DNA of 64,000 nt from Flectobacillus major DSM 103 (GTDB lineage Bacteria > Bacteroidota > Bacteroidia > Cytophagales > Spirosomataceae): positions 3,791,812 through 3,855,811 of the forward strand of contig NZ_KE386491.1 in NCBI RefSeq assembly GCF_000427405.1, written 5' to 3'. Below, piece by piece: positions 1 to 8,988 of this stretch (position 1 is its first letter; every line of letters begins with the position of its first letter). The notes under the pieces are model-generated. The model made no database searches, was not told the DNA's origin, and saw only the letters and a program-made list of their open reading frames with translations. The position numbers and the translations under genes are program-made.

Positions 1-330
1 AAATACTTCGTCGTGGTCAGGGTTGTTTCCTAGTTTTATGATATTCAATACGCCATTTTTATCAATCACATAAATATCTAATGGCCCACCAGCATAAAAA
101 TGCCACATTTCATCAGACTCAATTCGATGAAAAGCCGAAAAATGATGATTTTCTAAAAGAAAATAAATACCTGTCGAAAAGCACCTATTGCCTTTAAACC
201 TTTGGGGAAGTACCGATTGTGGAATATTTTCGGAAGAACGATACGTTTCGGCAAAATATCCGCCCTCAGGATGCGACAACATATTAAATTTTTCTACCCA
301 ATAGCGAGCATTTTTAAGAGAATTTTCCAT
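1..330 (-). CDS. cupin superfamily protein (DUF985), 3' end outside window
   Basis: Reverse-strand reading from an ATG at 328-330 gives 110 residues that run off the left edge without a stop. The sequence has the DUF985/cupin_5 pattern: an N-terminal LSHPEGGYFAETYRS stretch at residues 18-32, then an SAFHRIESDEMWHFYAGGPL stretch around 66-85 that forms the start of the beta-barrel and carries His and Glu residues. The family has a small cupin fold of uncertain, possibly sugar-related, function. The gene diverges from the sigma-factor operon. Identification is good; the function is unknown. Confidence 0.85.
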   Translation of the reverse strand, partial: MENSLKNARYWVEKFNMLSHPEGGYFAETYRSSENIPQSVLPQRFKGNRCFSTGIYFLLENHHFSAFHRIESDEMWHFYAGGPLDIYVIDKNGVLNIIKLGNNPDHDEVF

Positions 331-557
331 GAATACAAAATTATTGTGTGGAGGTAATAGTATTTTTAATAAATTTTTAAACAAGCTTGCAACATTCCTT
401 TAATGGGTGGTGTCATTACCTCGAAAATCAGCAAATTGTTATTCGTCACAAAAATTCATCGTTATGAAAATCAAACGATTAACCATTCTGAAAAATCTCT
501 AACGAATAACATTATAAAACACTGGAACAAACACTTTACATAGACCGACATCTACAT

Positions 558-1067
558 TTGGTTGAGGCTTGCCGCAGGGGCGAACGCAAGGCTCAGTATG
601 AAATATATCGGCTTTATGCTAAGTCGATGTTTAATGTTGCTGTCAGAATTCTAAACCACGTGGGAGAAGCAGAAGACGTTCTGCAAGATGCATTTTTGGA
701 TGCTTTTACCAAAATTAATGATTTTCGACAAACTAGCACCTTTGGGGCTTGGCTCAAGCAAATTGTAATCAATAGAGCCTTGAACCAACTCCGACAGCGA
801 AAAGCCGAAATTATTGATATAGAAGGAGTAGCCGACGATGTAGAAGACGAAGTATATGACGACGAAGCAATAGACTGGGAGGTGGCTCGTTTACAGCAGG
901 CTATCCATCAATTGCCCGACGGATTTAGAACCGTACTAAGCCTATATCTTTTTGAAGGATACGACCATGAGGAAATTGCCGAGATTTTGGGCGTAGCTGA
1001 GTCTACCTCACGTACGCAATATATCAGAGCTAAAAAACGACTTTTAGAAATTTTAAAAAAGGCATAA
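558..1067 (+). CDS. ECF-type RNA polymerase sigma-70 factor
   Basis: A 169-residue sigma factor of the extracytoplasmic function class. Region 2 lies at about residues 12-58, with a helix rich in acidic residues (GEAEDVLQDAFLDAF) that contacts core polymerase and the -10 element. Region 4 HTH is at about 125-165 (HEEIAEILGVAESTSRTQ). No ATG is available. The marked start is a TTG, but the frame stays open upstream to a TAA at 507-509 and encodes about 15 more residues, including a CTG at 522 and an ATA at 540. The family normally has about ten residues before LVEAC, so the true start is probably upstream of 558. The two following genes (membrane protein, exported protein) form its likely operon. 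Confidence 0.88.
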   Translation: MVEACRRGERKAQYEIYRLYAKSMFNVAVRILNHVGEAEDVLQDAFLDAFTKINDFRQTSTFGAWLKQIVINRALNQLRQRKAEIIDIEGVADDVEDEVYDDEAIDWEVARLQQAIHQLPDGFRTVLSLYLFEGYDHEEIAEILGVAESTSRTQYIRAKKRLLEILKKA

Positions 1068-1135
1068 TCGACATTGCCATAAAGAAGATTTGATATTGTA
1101 AATCGCTTTTCGGAATTATAGATATGTTATAGAAT

Positions 1136-1738
1136 ATGATGAATCATTCAAAAAAAGCTTCAAATCGCTTAGAGCGTTTCGTAAGAGATAATCGAGATGA
1201 GTTTGAAAACTTTGAACCATCGGTAGGATTGTGGGATAAAATAGAACAACATTTGCCCGCCAACCAAGATGAAACCAAAACGGTTAAAAAAAATAATATT
1301 ATCACCATTATCCCTGATGTACAGCGATACTGGCGAGTAGTGGCTACTGTTGCCTTAGTTTTGGGAATTAGCTCTGTGTATTTTTTTAGAAAACAGACCG
1401 AAAGCTCAGACCTTATCGTAAATCAGGTAAACCCTCAGTATAGCAAGCAAATGGTACATTATGCTAACCTTATCGAAACCAAACGTGATGAAATAAAACA
1501 AATAGCCACCAACGAGCCAGCCCTTTATAAAGAGTTTTCGGAAGAGATCGAGAGGCTCAACCACGACTACCAAAGCCTGAGAGCGGAATTGCCCCAAACC
1601 CCCAATCAGGAAGAGTTAGTGAAAGCAATGATTCAAAATCTGCAAGTACAATTAGATATTTTGAATCAACAGTTATCTATTATTCACAAAGTTAAAGAAG
1701 CAAAGAAAAATCATGGAAAGATTATTCAAAATATATAA
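1136..1738 (+). CDS. probable anti-sigma-type single-pass membrane protein
   Basis: This 200-residue protein has a charged cytoplasmic N-terminus (residues 1-60), one hydrophobic segment at about 65-84, and a helical, Glu/Gln/Asn-rich periplasmic part (95-195) with coiled-coil character. It directly follows the ECF sigma gene. The topology and position match Bacteroidetes anti-sigma or sigma-associated membrane proteins, although no zinc-binding HxxxCxxC motif is present. Its last 26 bp overlap the next gene, so translation is probably coupled. The anti-sigma role is inferred from context and architecture. Confidence 0.65.
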   Translation: MMNHSKKASNRLERFVRDNRDEFENFEPSVGLWDKIEQHLPANQDETKTVKKNNIITIIPDVQRYWRVVATVALVLGISSVYFFRKQTESSDLIVNQVNPQYSKQMVHYANLIETKRDEIKQIATNEPALYKEFSEEIERLNHDYQSLRAELPQTPNQEELVKAMIQNLQVQLDILNQQLSIIHKVKEAKKNHGKIIQNI

Positions 1739-2963
1739 AAATGTATTTGTGCTGATTTTTGGGGTGTCGTATGGCATATTAGCACAAAATACGGTCGATG
1801 GGAATTTGCGTGCAAGTACCACCAATACCCGTGAAATAAAAACTATGACTATTAGCAGTACGGGTCAGGTAACTATCAATAACAATAGAAGTGTCAAGCA
1901 ATCCCAAGCTAATTGCCTTGTTATTACTGAGGGCGAAGCTGCTGGCTTAGGTAATGCCGAAAAACGCAAAACTATTTTGAAAACCTATCAAGTAGATGCC
2001 AAAGATCAACTTCAGATACACAATCAACATGGTATGGTGAATGTTGAGCTTTGGAATAAAAATGAATTCAAAATAGAAATAAGTATTACGGGCTATGGCA
2101 ATACCGAAGAAAAAGCCCAAAGTTATGTTGATGGAGTGAATATTGCTGAAATGAGGGTTGGTGATAAAATCGTTTTAAGAACAGAGATTGGTTCTGAAAG
2201 TAGCAATAATAAGTGGTGGTCTAATTGGTCTTGGAAAAGTAAAGATGGCTCTGAGAGTGTCGAACGTCAGGGTGTTGAAGTTAATTATCAGGTATTTATG
2301 CCCAAGAATAATGCTTTAGCAGTTTCTAATAAATACGGTAATACGCATGTAGCAGAGTTTTCGGCACCTTTAACGATTAATACCAATTACGGTAACTTTA
2401 CCTCTGAGCGATTAACGGGTACAGAAAAAGATATTAATGTACAGTATGGTAAAGCAACCATTAGGCAGTTAGATGAAGCTGATTTAAGAATTGCCTATTC
2501 AAAACTGATTATAGACAAAGCGAATTTGCTGAAATTGAAAAATAACTTTGGCTCGCTCAACCTCGACCAAGTAAATACCTTAGATGGAAATATCCAGTAT
2601 TCTAGCGGTAAAATTGGTACAATTAGAGATAATGGCAAAATTTATATTAGTTTTTCGGATGGCCTAGAACTAATAGATTTGCCAAGAAGCCTCAAAACAC
2701 TAGACATAAAGTGTAATTATACTTCCGTGAAGCTTCCTGTTACATCCGAATGTAATGCTGATTTTGATGTAACAGTCAACTATGCCAATTTTAAATACCC
2801 TTCAGGAAAGTTTAGCTTTACAGTAAATCCTGATGATAGTAACGAAACCAATCGTATGGGTTGGATGCCTACCAAAACCTATAAAGGCAAAATAGGCAAA
2901 GGTTCAGGTACAAAAATCGTAATTCACTCAAATTATGGTGGTGTAAAGTTTTTAGAAAAATAA
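1713..2963 (+). CDS. exported beta-repeat protein (DUF4097-like)
   Basis: 416 residues with a signal peptide (residues 1-24, cleavage probably after ILA). Residues 95-400 are built of repeated beta strands with recurring N-Y-G or Q-Y-G turns (NKYGNTHV, NTNYGNFT, VQYGKATI, HSNYGGVK), the style of the DUF4097/adhesin-like beta-helix group. The start ATG lies inside the preceding gene, so the two are co-translated. It is likely periplasmic or surface exposed and may be the envelope component sensed or controlled by this sigma operon, which is inference. No enzymatic motif is visible. Confidence 0.7.
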   Translation: MERLFKIYKNVFVLIFGVSYGILAQNTVDGNLRASTTNTREIKTMTISSTGQVTINNNRSVKQSQANCLVITEGEAAGLGNAEKRKTILKTYQVDAKDQLQIHNQHGMVNVELWNKNEFKIEISITGYGNTEEKAQSYVDGVNIAEMRVGDKIVLRTEIGSESSNNKWWSNWSWKSKDGSESVERQGVEVNYQVFMPKNNALAVSNKYGNTHVAEFSAPLTINTNYGNFTSERLTGTEKDINVQYGKATIRQLDEADLRIAYSKLIIDKANLLKLKNNFGSLNLDQVNTLDGNIQYSSGKIGTIRDNGKIYISFSDGLELIDLPRSLKTLDIKCNYTSVKLPVTSECNADFDVTVNYANFKYPSGKFSFTVNPDDSNETNRMGWMPTKTYKGKIGKGSGTKIVIHSNYGGVKFLEK

Positions 2964-2979
2964 AGCCTAGTAAATACCT

Positions 2980-3020
2980 CATCGAGGCAATAAGTAACCC
3001 TTTAGCTTGTTGCCTCGGTG
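2980..3020. terminator. hairpin between convergent genes
   Basis: Imperfect 15-bp arms (2980-2994 and 3006-3020; 13 Watson-Crick pairs plus two wobbles) around an 11-nt loop sit between the exported beta-repeat gene and recF. No long T-run follows, so termination is plausible but not certain. Confidence 0.45.
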
Positions 3021-3034
3021 TAAGCCAAACACCT

Positions 3035-4135
3035 CTATTTCTTAGTGACATCAAAGTACTGAATAGGTACATTCAAATGATTGAGTAGTTGCTGGGTTCT
3101 TTCGGGGCGGGCATCGGTAAGAAATACCTGCTCGAAAGTACCATCAATCATCATTTCTATGAGTTGCTGAATCCTTCTGTCATCGAGCTTATCGAAAATA
3201 TCGTCGAGTAATAAAATAGGCTGAAATCCCTTCTCAGAAGCTAATAGCTCAAATTGAGCCAACTTTAAGGCTATTACATACGATTTTTGCTGGCCTTGCG
3301 AACCAAACTTCTTTAAGGTGAAATTATTGATTTCAAAAAGAAAATCGTCTTTATGAATACCCATGGTAGTTCGTTGGGCGGCCAAATCTCGTTGGCGATT
3401 TTTCCCAAAAATATTTTCAAAGCCCTCCTGCATCACTTCCGATTCATATACCAGTGAAACTTCTTCACGGCTTTCAGAAAGATTGGCATAGTGTTTTTTG
3501 AAAATAGGAAGAAATTTTGCCAAAAAAACCAAACGAGTAGCATGAATTTTTAGGGCATATTCGACCAGTGGGTCGGAATAAATATCTAATAAATCGGCAT
3601 CAAAGTAGTTTTTTTCAGCAAATTGTTTCAATAAAGAGTTTCGTTGAGCTAAAATTCGATTGTAAAGCAAAAGATTTTCTAAATACTCATGGTCGAGTTG
3701 AGCAATAACACCATCAAAAAATTTTCTGCGTTCTTCGCTTCCTTCTCGTACAATATCGGTGTCGTTGGGTGAAAGTAAAACCACAGGAAATTTGCCTATA
3801 TGCTCAGAAAGTTTTTCGTAAGGTTTTTTATCGTGAAGCACGGCCTTCTTTTGTCCTCTCTGAAATGAGCATGTAATCTGAGCTTCTTTATTGGTATTGG
3901 CATCTATATTAGCAAAAATACCATCAATCATCATATATTCGGCCTCATGATTGATACACAGAACGTCTTGAGTACTTATCGAGCTTTTAGTTAGAGCCAA
4001 GAAATAAATGGCATCGAGCAAGTTGGTTTTGCCACTTCCGTTTTCCCCAACGATACAGTTTATCCTTTTTGAAAAGTCAAAATTGCCGAATTCGTAGCTT
4101 TTAAAATTGGTTAAACTGATTCGTTGTAAGTACAT
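3035..4135 (-). CDS. recF: DNA replication/repair protein RecF
   Basis: 366 residues, the usual RecF length. It is an SMC-like ABC ATPase that binds gapped DNA and helps load RecA with RecO and RecR. Visible motifs are Walker A GENGSGKT at residues 30-37, an ABC signature region SQGQQKSYVIALKLAQFELL near 280-300, and Walker B ILLLDDIFDKLD around 305-320 with a D-loop acid. In many bacteria recF lies near dnaA/dnaN; here it does not. It faces pdhA divergently across a region containing a REP-like repeat. Confidence 0.96.
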   Translation of the reverse strand: MYLQRISLTNFKSYEFGNFDFSKRINCIVGENGSGKTNLLDAIYFLALTKSSISTQDVLCINHEAEYMMIDGIFANIDANTNKEAQITCSFQRGQKKAVLHDKKPYEKLSEHIGKFPVVLLSPNDTDIVREGSEERRKFFDGVIAQLDHEYLENLLLYNRILAQRNSLLKQFAEKNYFDADLLDIYSDPLVEYALKIHATRLVFLAKFLPIFKKHYANLSESREEVSLVYESEVMQEGFENIFGKNRQRDLAAQRTTMGIHKDDFLFEINNFTLKKFGSQGQQKSYVIALKLAQFELLASEKGFQPILLLDDIFDKLDDRRIQQLIEMMIDGTFEQVFLTDARPERTQQLLNHLNVPIQYFDVTKK

Positions 4136-4201
4136 ATTATTGATAATGAATGCTTGAGTTAATGTTTATGTCTAATAATCAACCGTCTATTGTGATATTT
4201 T

Positions 4202-4233
4202 TTTGGTCGGTTCTTGGTTTTGTACTAATTTCG
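4202..4233 (+). promoter_or_regulatory. possible Bacteroidetes-type promoter for pdhA
   Basis: TTTG at 4202-4205, a 20-bp spacer and TAATTTCG at 4226-4233 resemble the Bacteroidetes -33/-7 consensus (TTTG, TAnnTTTG) with one mismatch in the -7 box. It lies about 165 bp upstream of the pdhA ATG, with the repeat at 4260-4301 between, so the 5' leader would be long. Confidence 0.35.
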
Positions 4234-4259
4234 CATTGCAAATTAACGCCTGTTTCGGG

Positions 4260-4301
4260 GGATTGCAAATCCTTGACAGCCCACATTCGGATTGCAGGTC
4301 C
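4260..4301. repeat. REP-like pair of near-palindromic 13-mers
   Basis: GGATTGCAAATCC at 4260-4272 and GGATTGCAGGTCC at 4289-4301 are direct copies (11 of 13 identical), 29 bp start to start. Each is a near-palindrome. The unit lies in the recF-pdhA intergenic space and does not encode protein. The form resembles the REP-like intergenic repeats common in Bacteroidetes genomes. Confidence 0.55.
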
Positions 4302-4398
4302 GGATGAGCAAGAGCGAATAAGACGTTGATTTTATTCCCTCATTTACTTAATCGTAAGATTCGACGCAAGTTAATCACTCATTCACTCATTTAGAAAA

Positions 4399-5406
4399 AT
4401 GGCAAAGAAAGCTGAAAACAAAGTAAAATACTCGAAAGAGACCTACATGTACTGGTACGAGTCGATGGTACTCCAACGTAAATTTGAAGAACGTGCAGGA
4501 CAATTGTATGGTCAGCAAAAAATTCGTGGTTTTTGTCACCTTTATATCGGTCAAGAAGCTTGTTCTTCAGGAGCTGCCTCGGCACTTCGTGAAGGTGATA
4601 AGTATATTACTGCTTACCGTGACCACGGTATTCCATTGGCTTTGGGTTCAGACCCTAACACAATCATGGCTGAGCTTTTTGGAAAAGCAACGGGTATTTC
4701 AAAAGGAAAAGGTGGTTCAATGCACATTTTTGATAAATCAGTTGGATTTGTAGGTGGGCATGGTATCGTAGGAGCTCAAATTCCTTTGGGGGCAGGTTTG
4801 GCTTTTGCTGAAAAATACAAGAAAACTGGTAACCTTTGCATTTGTTACTTTGGTGACGGTGCTGTTCGTCAGGGAGCTTTGCACGAAGCATTTAACATGG
4901 CTATGACTTGGAAACTACCTGCTATTTTTGTGGTAGAAAACAACGGATACGCTATGGGTACTTCCGTAACACGTACTTCTAACGTAACTGACCTTTATAC
5001 TATTGGGGAGGCTTATGATATGCCATCTGAGCCTGTCGATGGTATGAATGTAGAGGCTGTACACGAGGCAGTTGCCCGTGCAGCTGAGCGTGCTAGAGCT
5101 GGTGAAGGACCAACTTTCTTAGAATTCAAAACGTATCGTTATAGAGGACACTCAATGTCTGACCCTCAAAAATACCGTACTAAAGAAGAGGTTGAAGCCT
5201 ACAAAATGCGTGACCCAATCGAGCAAGTGAAAAAATCTATCTTAGATAATGAATTTGCTACAGAAGAGGAATTGGCTGCTATTGATGCTGCTATCAAAGT
5301 AAGAGTTGAAGCTTCGGTGAAATTCTCGGAAGAGTCGCCTTGGCCAGACCCATCTGAAGCATACAAAGATGTTTATGTAGAGGAATATCCATTTCCTGTA
5401 GAATAA
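4399..5406 (+). CDS. pdhA: pyruvate dehydrogenase E1 component, alpha subunit
   Basis: 335 residues. With the E1 beta subunit it catalyses thiamine-diphosphate-dependent decarboxylation of pyruvate in the pyruvate dehydrogenase complex. The ThDP/Mg motif is clear: GDGAVRQGALHEAF near residue 153, ending in VVENN about 30 residues later. The active-site region FCHLYIGQEA and the phosphorylation-loop-like YRYRGHSMSDP are also present. The E1 beta and E2 genes are not adjacent, which is usual in Bacteroidetes. A terminator follows. Confidence 0.95.
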   Translation: MAKKAENKVKYSKETYMYWYESMVLQRKFEERAGQLYGQQKIRGFCHLYIGQEACSSGAASALREGDKYITAYRDHGIPLALGSDPNTIMAELFGKATGISKGKGGSMHIFDKSVGFVGGHGIVGAQIPLGAGLAFAEKYKKTGNLCICYFGDGAVRQGALHEAFNMAMTWKLPAIFVVENNGYAMGTSVTRTSNVTDLYTIGEAYDMPSEPVDGMNVEAVHEAVARAAERARAGEGPTFLEFKTYRYRGHSMSDPQKYRTKEEVEAYKMRDPIEQVKKSILDNEFATEEELAAIDAAIKVRVEASVKFSEESPWPDPSEAYKDVYVEEYPFPVE

Positions 5407-5421
5407 TAATATCTGAACGAA

Positions 5422-5488
5422 ATATGCCCTCATGGTTTCTGTATGGTAGTGGTTTATCATACAAAAAGCATGAGGGCATATACTTTTT
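5422..5488. terminator. terminator between pdhA and the ArsC-like gene
   Basis: Perfect 13-bp arms ATATGCCCTCATG (5422-5434) and CATGAGGGCATAT (5469-5481) are followed by a T-run. It can serve both convergent genes. The 34-nt loop contains a small secondary hairpin. Confidence 0.75.
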
Positions 5489-5507
5489 TCAGGGCAACAC
5501 TCGCTTT

Positions 5508-5852
5508 TTACGACTGAAAGATACTTTGGTAAATTTCGGGCTTAAACCCAACTGCTATAACGGTATCTGATTCAAGGATAGGTCTTTTTATCACCGATGT
5601 TTGATGAAGCATCAGTTCTATAGCCGAAGCTTGGTCTGTGGCTTTTTGAGCATCTTCTAGTTTTTTCCAAGTTGTGCCAGCTTTATTGACCAATGTTTCC
5701 CAAGGGTATTTTTCTAACCATTCTTGGAGTTTTTCTATTGTAATACCCTCCTTCTTAAAATTATGAAATTCGTAAGGAATATTGTTGTCTTTTAGCCAAG
5801 TGATAGCCTTTTTTACGGTATCACAGTTAGGAATGCCATATATTTTGTACAT
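5508..5852 (-). CDS. ArsC/Spx-family protein (YffB-like)
   Basis: 114 residues with a thioredoxin-like fold of the ArsC family. The N-terminal beta strand and single redox Cys are seen in YKIYGIPNCDTVKKA (C10). The second half carries LVNKAGTTWKKL and the conserved SVIKRPILE segment. YffB-type proteins resemble arsenate reductase but their substrate is not established. It is the only Cys in the chain, so a partner thiol or glutathione would be needed for turnover. It ends the uvrB transcription unit with a 2-bp gap. Confidence 0.85.
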   Translation of the reverse strand: MYKIYGIPNCDTVKKAITWLKDNNIPYEFHNFKKEGITIEKLQEWLEKYPWETLVNKAGTTWKKLEDAQKATDQASAIELMLHQTSVIKRPILESDTVIAVGFKPEIYQSIFQS

Positions 5853-5854
5853 AA

Positions 5855-7885
5855 TTATGATTTGGTTTCTAATAATTTTTTAAGAGCCAACATTTCGTCA
5901 CGAAGTCGAGCCGCAACAATAAAGTCTAGTTCTTTGGCTGCCTTGTCCATATCGGCTTGCACTTGTTTTATTTGTTTTTCTATTTCAGGTTTGCTCATAT
6001 AAGCCATCACAGGGTCAGCGGCGAGCTGTAATTCTTGTGGTTCGGTATAATAATTGTTTTTGCTTGGCTTGCCCATCATATCGGCAATAGAGGTTTGTTC
6101 CATAATGGCTTGTTTTGAGCGTAAAATAGTTTTTGGCGTAATACCATTTGCTCGGTTATATTCCATCTGGATAGCTCTTCTTCTGTTGGTTTCTTCAATT
6201 GCTTTTTGCATTGAACCAGTCATACGGTCGGCATACATCAATACTTTTCCTTGGTCATTTCTAGCTGCACGGCCAATTGTTTGAATTAACGAGCGAATAT
6301 CCCGCAAGAAACCCTCTTTGTCGGCATCCATAATGGCTACAAGCGATACCTCAGGCAGGTCTAATCCTTCACGGAGAAGGTTAACCCCTACCAAAACATC
6401 AAAAACACCAAGGCGTAATTCTCGAAGTATTTCAACCCGCTCCATTGCTTTAATTTCTGAGTGGATATAACGGCATTTTATTCCTACCCTTTCCATATAC
6501 TTAGAAAGTTCTTCGGCCATTCTTTTGGTTAGAGTTGTTACCAAAACCCTTTCTTCTTTTTCTATCCGAATGTGTATTTCTTCTAAAAGGTCATCTATTT
6601 GGTTAAGGCTTGGTCTAACTTCAATCTCTGGGTCCAATAGTCCCGTTGGGCGAATGATTTGCTCTACCACAACGCCCTCAGAGCGACGCAGTTCATAGTC
6701 GGCAGGTGTTGCACTGACAAAAACCGTTTGTCCACTAATATCCTCAAACTCTTGGAAAGTTAATGGGCGGTTGTCCATTGCACTTGGCAAGCGAAAACCA
6801 TAATCAACCAATGCTTCCTTGCGAGAGCGGTCGCCGCCCCACATAGCCCTTATTTGGGGCATTGTTACGTGGCTTTCGTCTACAACCAACAAGAAGTCTT
6901 CAGGAAAGAAATCTAATAGGCAGAAAGGGCGTTGTCCAGATTTTCGTCTGTCAAAATACCTAGAATAATTTTCGATACCCGAGCAATAGCCTAGCTCTCG
7001 CATCATTTCCATATCAAATTCTGTTCTTTGCTTAATGCGGTCGGCTTCCATGAGGCGACCTTCACTTTCAAAAAACTTAATTTGTGCCATCATATCATCC
7101 TGAATTTCGTTGATAGCCCTCATCAAAACATCTCGACCCGTTACAAATAAATTAGCAGGAAATATAGCAACTATCTTTTCATCAGATAATTTTTTACCAC
7201 TTATTGGGTCGATTCGCTGAATAGCTTCTATTTCATCGCCAAAGAAAATAATTCTATAGCCAAAATCAGCATAAGGAACATGAATATCGACGGTATCGCC
7301 TTTTACCCGAAATGTACCTCTTTGAAACTCTGCTTCTGTGCGGGAGTACAGAATCTCTACGAGTCTAAACAAAAATTGATTTCGAGAAATAATCTCTCCA
7401 ATGGCTATTCTCAAAATACTCCTTTTGTACTCGTCGGGGTTTCCCATACCATAAATACACGAAACCGAGGCCACCACAATAATATCTCTGCGTCCCGACA
7501 TCAGCGAGGAGGTTGTCGATAAGCGGAGTTTATCAATTTCTTGATTAATAGCCAAATCTTTCTCGATATAGGTATTAGTAGTAGCAATATAGGCTTCGGG
7601 CTGGTAGTAGTCGTAATAAGAGATAAAATACTCGACGGCATTTTCTGGGAAAAACTGCTTAAATTCTCCGTAAAGTTGAGCTGCTAAAGTTTTATTATGG
7701 CTCAGAATCAGAGTTGGGCGATTAAGCTGAGCAATCATATTGGCAATAGTAAAGGTTTTTCCAGAGCCTGTAACGCCTAGTAGTGTTTGGTTGGCTTCAC
7801 CCTTTTGGATGCCATCTACCAATTGGGCTATGGCTTGAGGTTGGTCGCCAGTAGGCTTATATTCTGAAGAAAGTTTAAAATCCAT
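5855..7885 (-). CDS. uvrB: excinuclease ABC subunit B
   Basis: 676 residues, full length. UvrB is the damage-verifying helicase-like core of nucleotide excision repair, loaded by UvrA and cut by UvrC. Visible are Walker A GVTGSGKT at residues 37-44, the DNA-inserting beta-hairpin YYDYYQPEAYI, the Walker B-like DESH, the SATPADYE motif, helicase motif VI QTIGRAAR, and a C-terminal UVR motif (residues ~632-665) for UvrC contact. It is followed after 2 bp by the ArsC-like gene. Confidence 0.97.
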   Translation of the reverse strand: MDFKLSSEYKPTGDQPQAIAQLVDGIQKGEANQTLLGVTGSGKTFTIANMIAQLNRPTLILSHNKTLAAQLYGEFKQFFPENAVEYFISYYDYYQPEAYIATTNTYIEKDLAINQEIDKLRLSTTSSLMSGRRDIIVVASVSCIYGMGNPDEYKRSILRIAIGEIISRNQFLFRLVEILYSRTEAEFQRGTFRVKGDTVDIHVPYADFGYRIIFFGDEIEAIQRIDPISGKKLSDEKIVAIFPANLFVTGRDVLMRAINEIQDDMMAQIKFFESEGRLMEADRIKQRTEFDMEMMRELGYCSGIENYSRYFDRRKSGQRPFCLLDFFPEDFLLVVDESHVTMPQIRAMWGGDRSRKEALVDYGFRLPSAMDNRPLTFQEFEDISGQTVFVSATPADYELRRSEGVVVEQIIRPTGLLDPEIEVRPSLNQIDDLLEEIHIRIEKEERVLVTTLTKRMAEELSKYMERVGIKCRYIHSEIKAMERVEILRELRLGVFDVLVGVNLLREGLDLPEVSLVAIMDADKEGFLRDIRSLIQTIGRAARNDQGKVLMYADRMTGSMQKAIEETNRRRAIQMEYNRANGITPKTILRSKQAIMEQTSIADMMGKPSKNNYYTEPQELQLAADPVMAYMSKPEIEKQIKQVQADMDKAAKELDFIVAARLRDEMLALKKLLETKS

Positions 7886-8032
7886 AAGGGTTATTTTTTA
7901 GAACTTATAAAGTTAAAAAAAGTGTTGGTAATTTTGGTCTTTACAAAACAATAATACAGTTTTGTGGGTAGTTACTAATAAAAGAACCACAATCATTATG
8001 GCGGCCTTTCCGCTCAAGGCCCTTAGTATTTT

Positions 8033-8881
8033 ATGAAAATCATTCCTCTGTTAGTTTTTGGTGTTTTCTTGTTATCCTTTCGTTATCAACAACCTCTTGA
8101 TTCAATAAGTTTGAACAAACATAACAAGCGTGCTGTATTTGACTCTATCCCCTTTTGGTATGACGAGTTTGATTATGAAGGATTGCCCGATCCCGAAAAA
8201 TGGAACTATGCCGAAGGTGGCCATGGCTGGGGTAATGGCGAGTTTCAATATTATACGGCCAATCGCCTCAAAAATACACGAGTTGAAAACGGACGATTGG
8301 TTATAGAGGCTCACAAAGAGGATTTTGAGGGAAATACCTATACGTCGGCTCGGCTTGTTACCAAAGATAGACAGGATTTTGAATATGCCAGAATAGAAGT
8401 TAGGGCCAAATTACCCACAGGACGAGGTACATGGCCTGCTATTTGGATGCTGTCGTCTGAAAAGAAATATAGCCCCGATAATTGGCCAGAAAATGGTGAA
8501 ATAGACATCATGGAACACGTTGGGTATAACCCAGGAAGCGTACACGCAACTGTACATACCTATTCGACATTGCGTATACCAGGCGATAACCCCCTCACTC
8601 GGAATATGATAGTTCCTGATTTTAACACAGCTTTTCATACTTATCGGGTAGATTGGTACCCCGAAGGTATAGATATTTTTGTAGACGATGAACCCTATTT
8701 TTCTTTCAAAAATTCTCAAAATGGCTGGGAGGAATATCCTTTCGACCATCCGTTTCATTTGTTGCTCAATATTGCAGTAGGCGGAGGCTGGGGAGGGCTT
8801 CGGGGCGTTGATGATAGTATTTTTCCACAACGAATGGAAGTAGATTATGTGAGGGCATATAAATACCTGCCCAATGAGTAA
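8033..8881 (+). CDS. glycoside hydrolase family 16 (beta-glucanase/laminarinase-like)
   Basis: 282 residues with a signal peptide (residues 1-18 or slightly longer), so it is exported. The GH16 catalytic signature ExDxxE is intact: E156 (nucleophile), D158 and E161 (acid/base) in GEIDIMEHVG. The surrounding motifs WPAIWML and VDWYPEGIDIFVDD are typical of the endo-beta-1,3- or 1,3-1,4-glucanase subgroup. Substrate cannot be fixed from sequence; laminarin-type beta-1,3-glucan is the common case. No linked SusC/SusD genes are nearby. Confidence 0.92.
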   Translation: MKIIPLLVFGVFLLSFRYQQPLDSISLNKHNKRAVFDSIPFWYDEFDYEGLPDPEKWNYAEGGHGWGNGEFQYYTANRLKNTRVENGRLVIEAHKEDFEGNTYTSARLVTKDRQDFEYARIEVRAKLPTGRGTWPAIWMLSSEKKYSPDNWPENGEIDIMEHVGYNPGSVHATVHTYSTLRIPGDNPLTRNMIVPDFNTAFHTYRVDWYPEGIDIFVDDEPYFSFKNSQNGWEEYPFDHPFHLLLNIAVGGGWGGLRGVDDSIFPQRMEVDYVRAYKYLPNE

Positions 8882-8902
8882 AGAAATGCCTAAAAAAAAT
8901 AA

Positions 8903-8931
8903 AAACCCGAATGCTACAAGCTCACGGGTTT
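8903..8931. terminator. short hairpin between GH16 gene and mazG
   Basis: AAACCCG (8903-8909) and CGGGTTT (8925-8931) form a 7-bp stem between the two convergent genes, preceded by an A-rich run. It may act as a weak terminator, mainly for the reverse strand. Confidence 0.5.
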
Positions 8932-8988
8932 CTGGTTTCACTCTCAAAATTAAATTTTGAATCTTTGACGAGAGACGTATCTCTGCAA

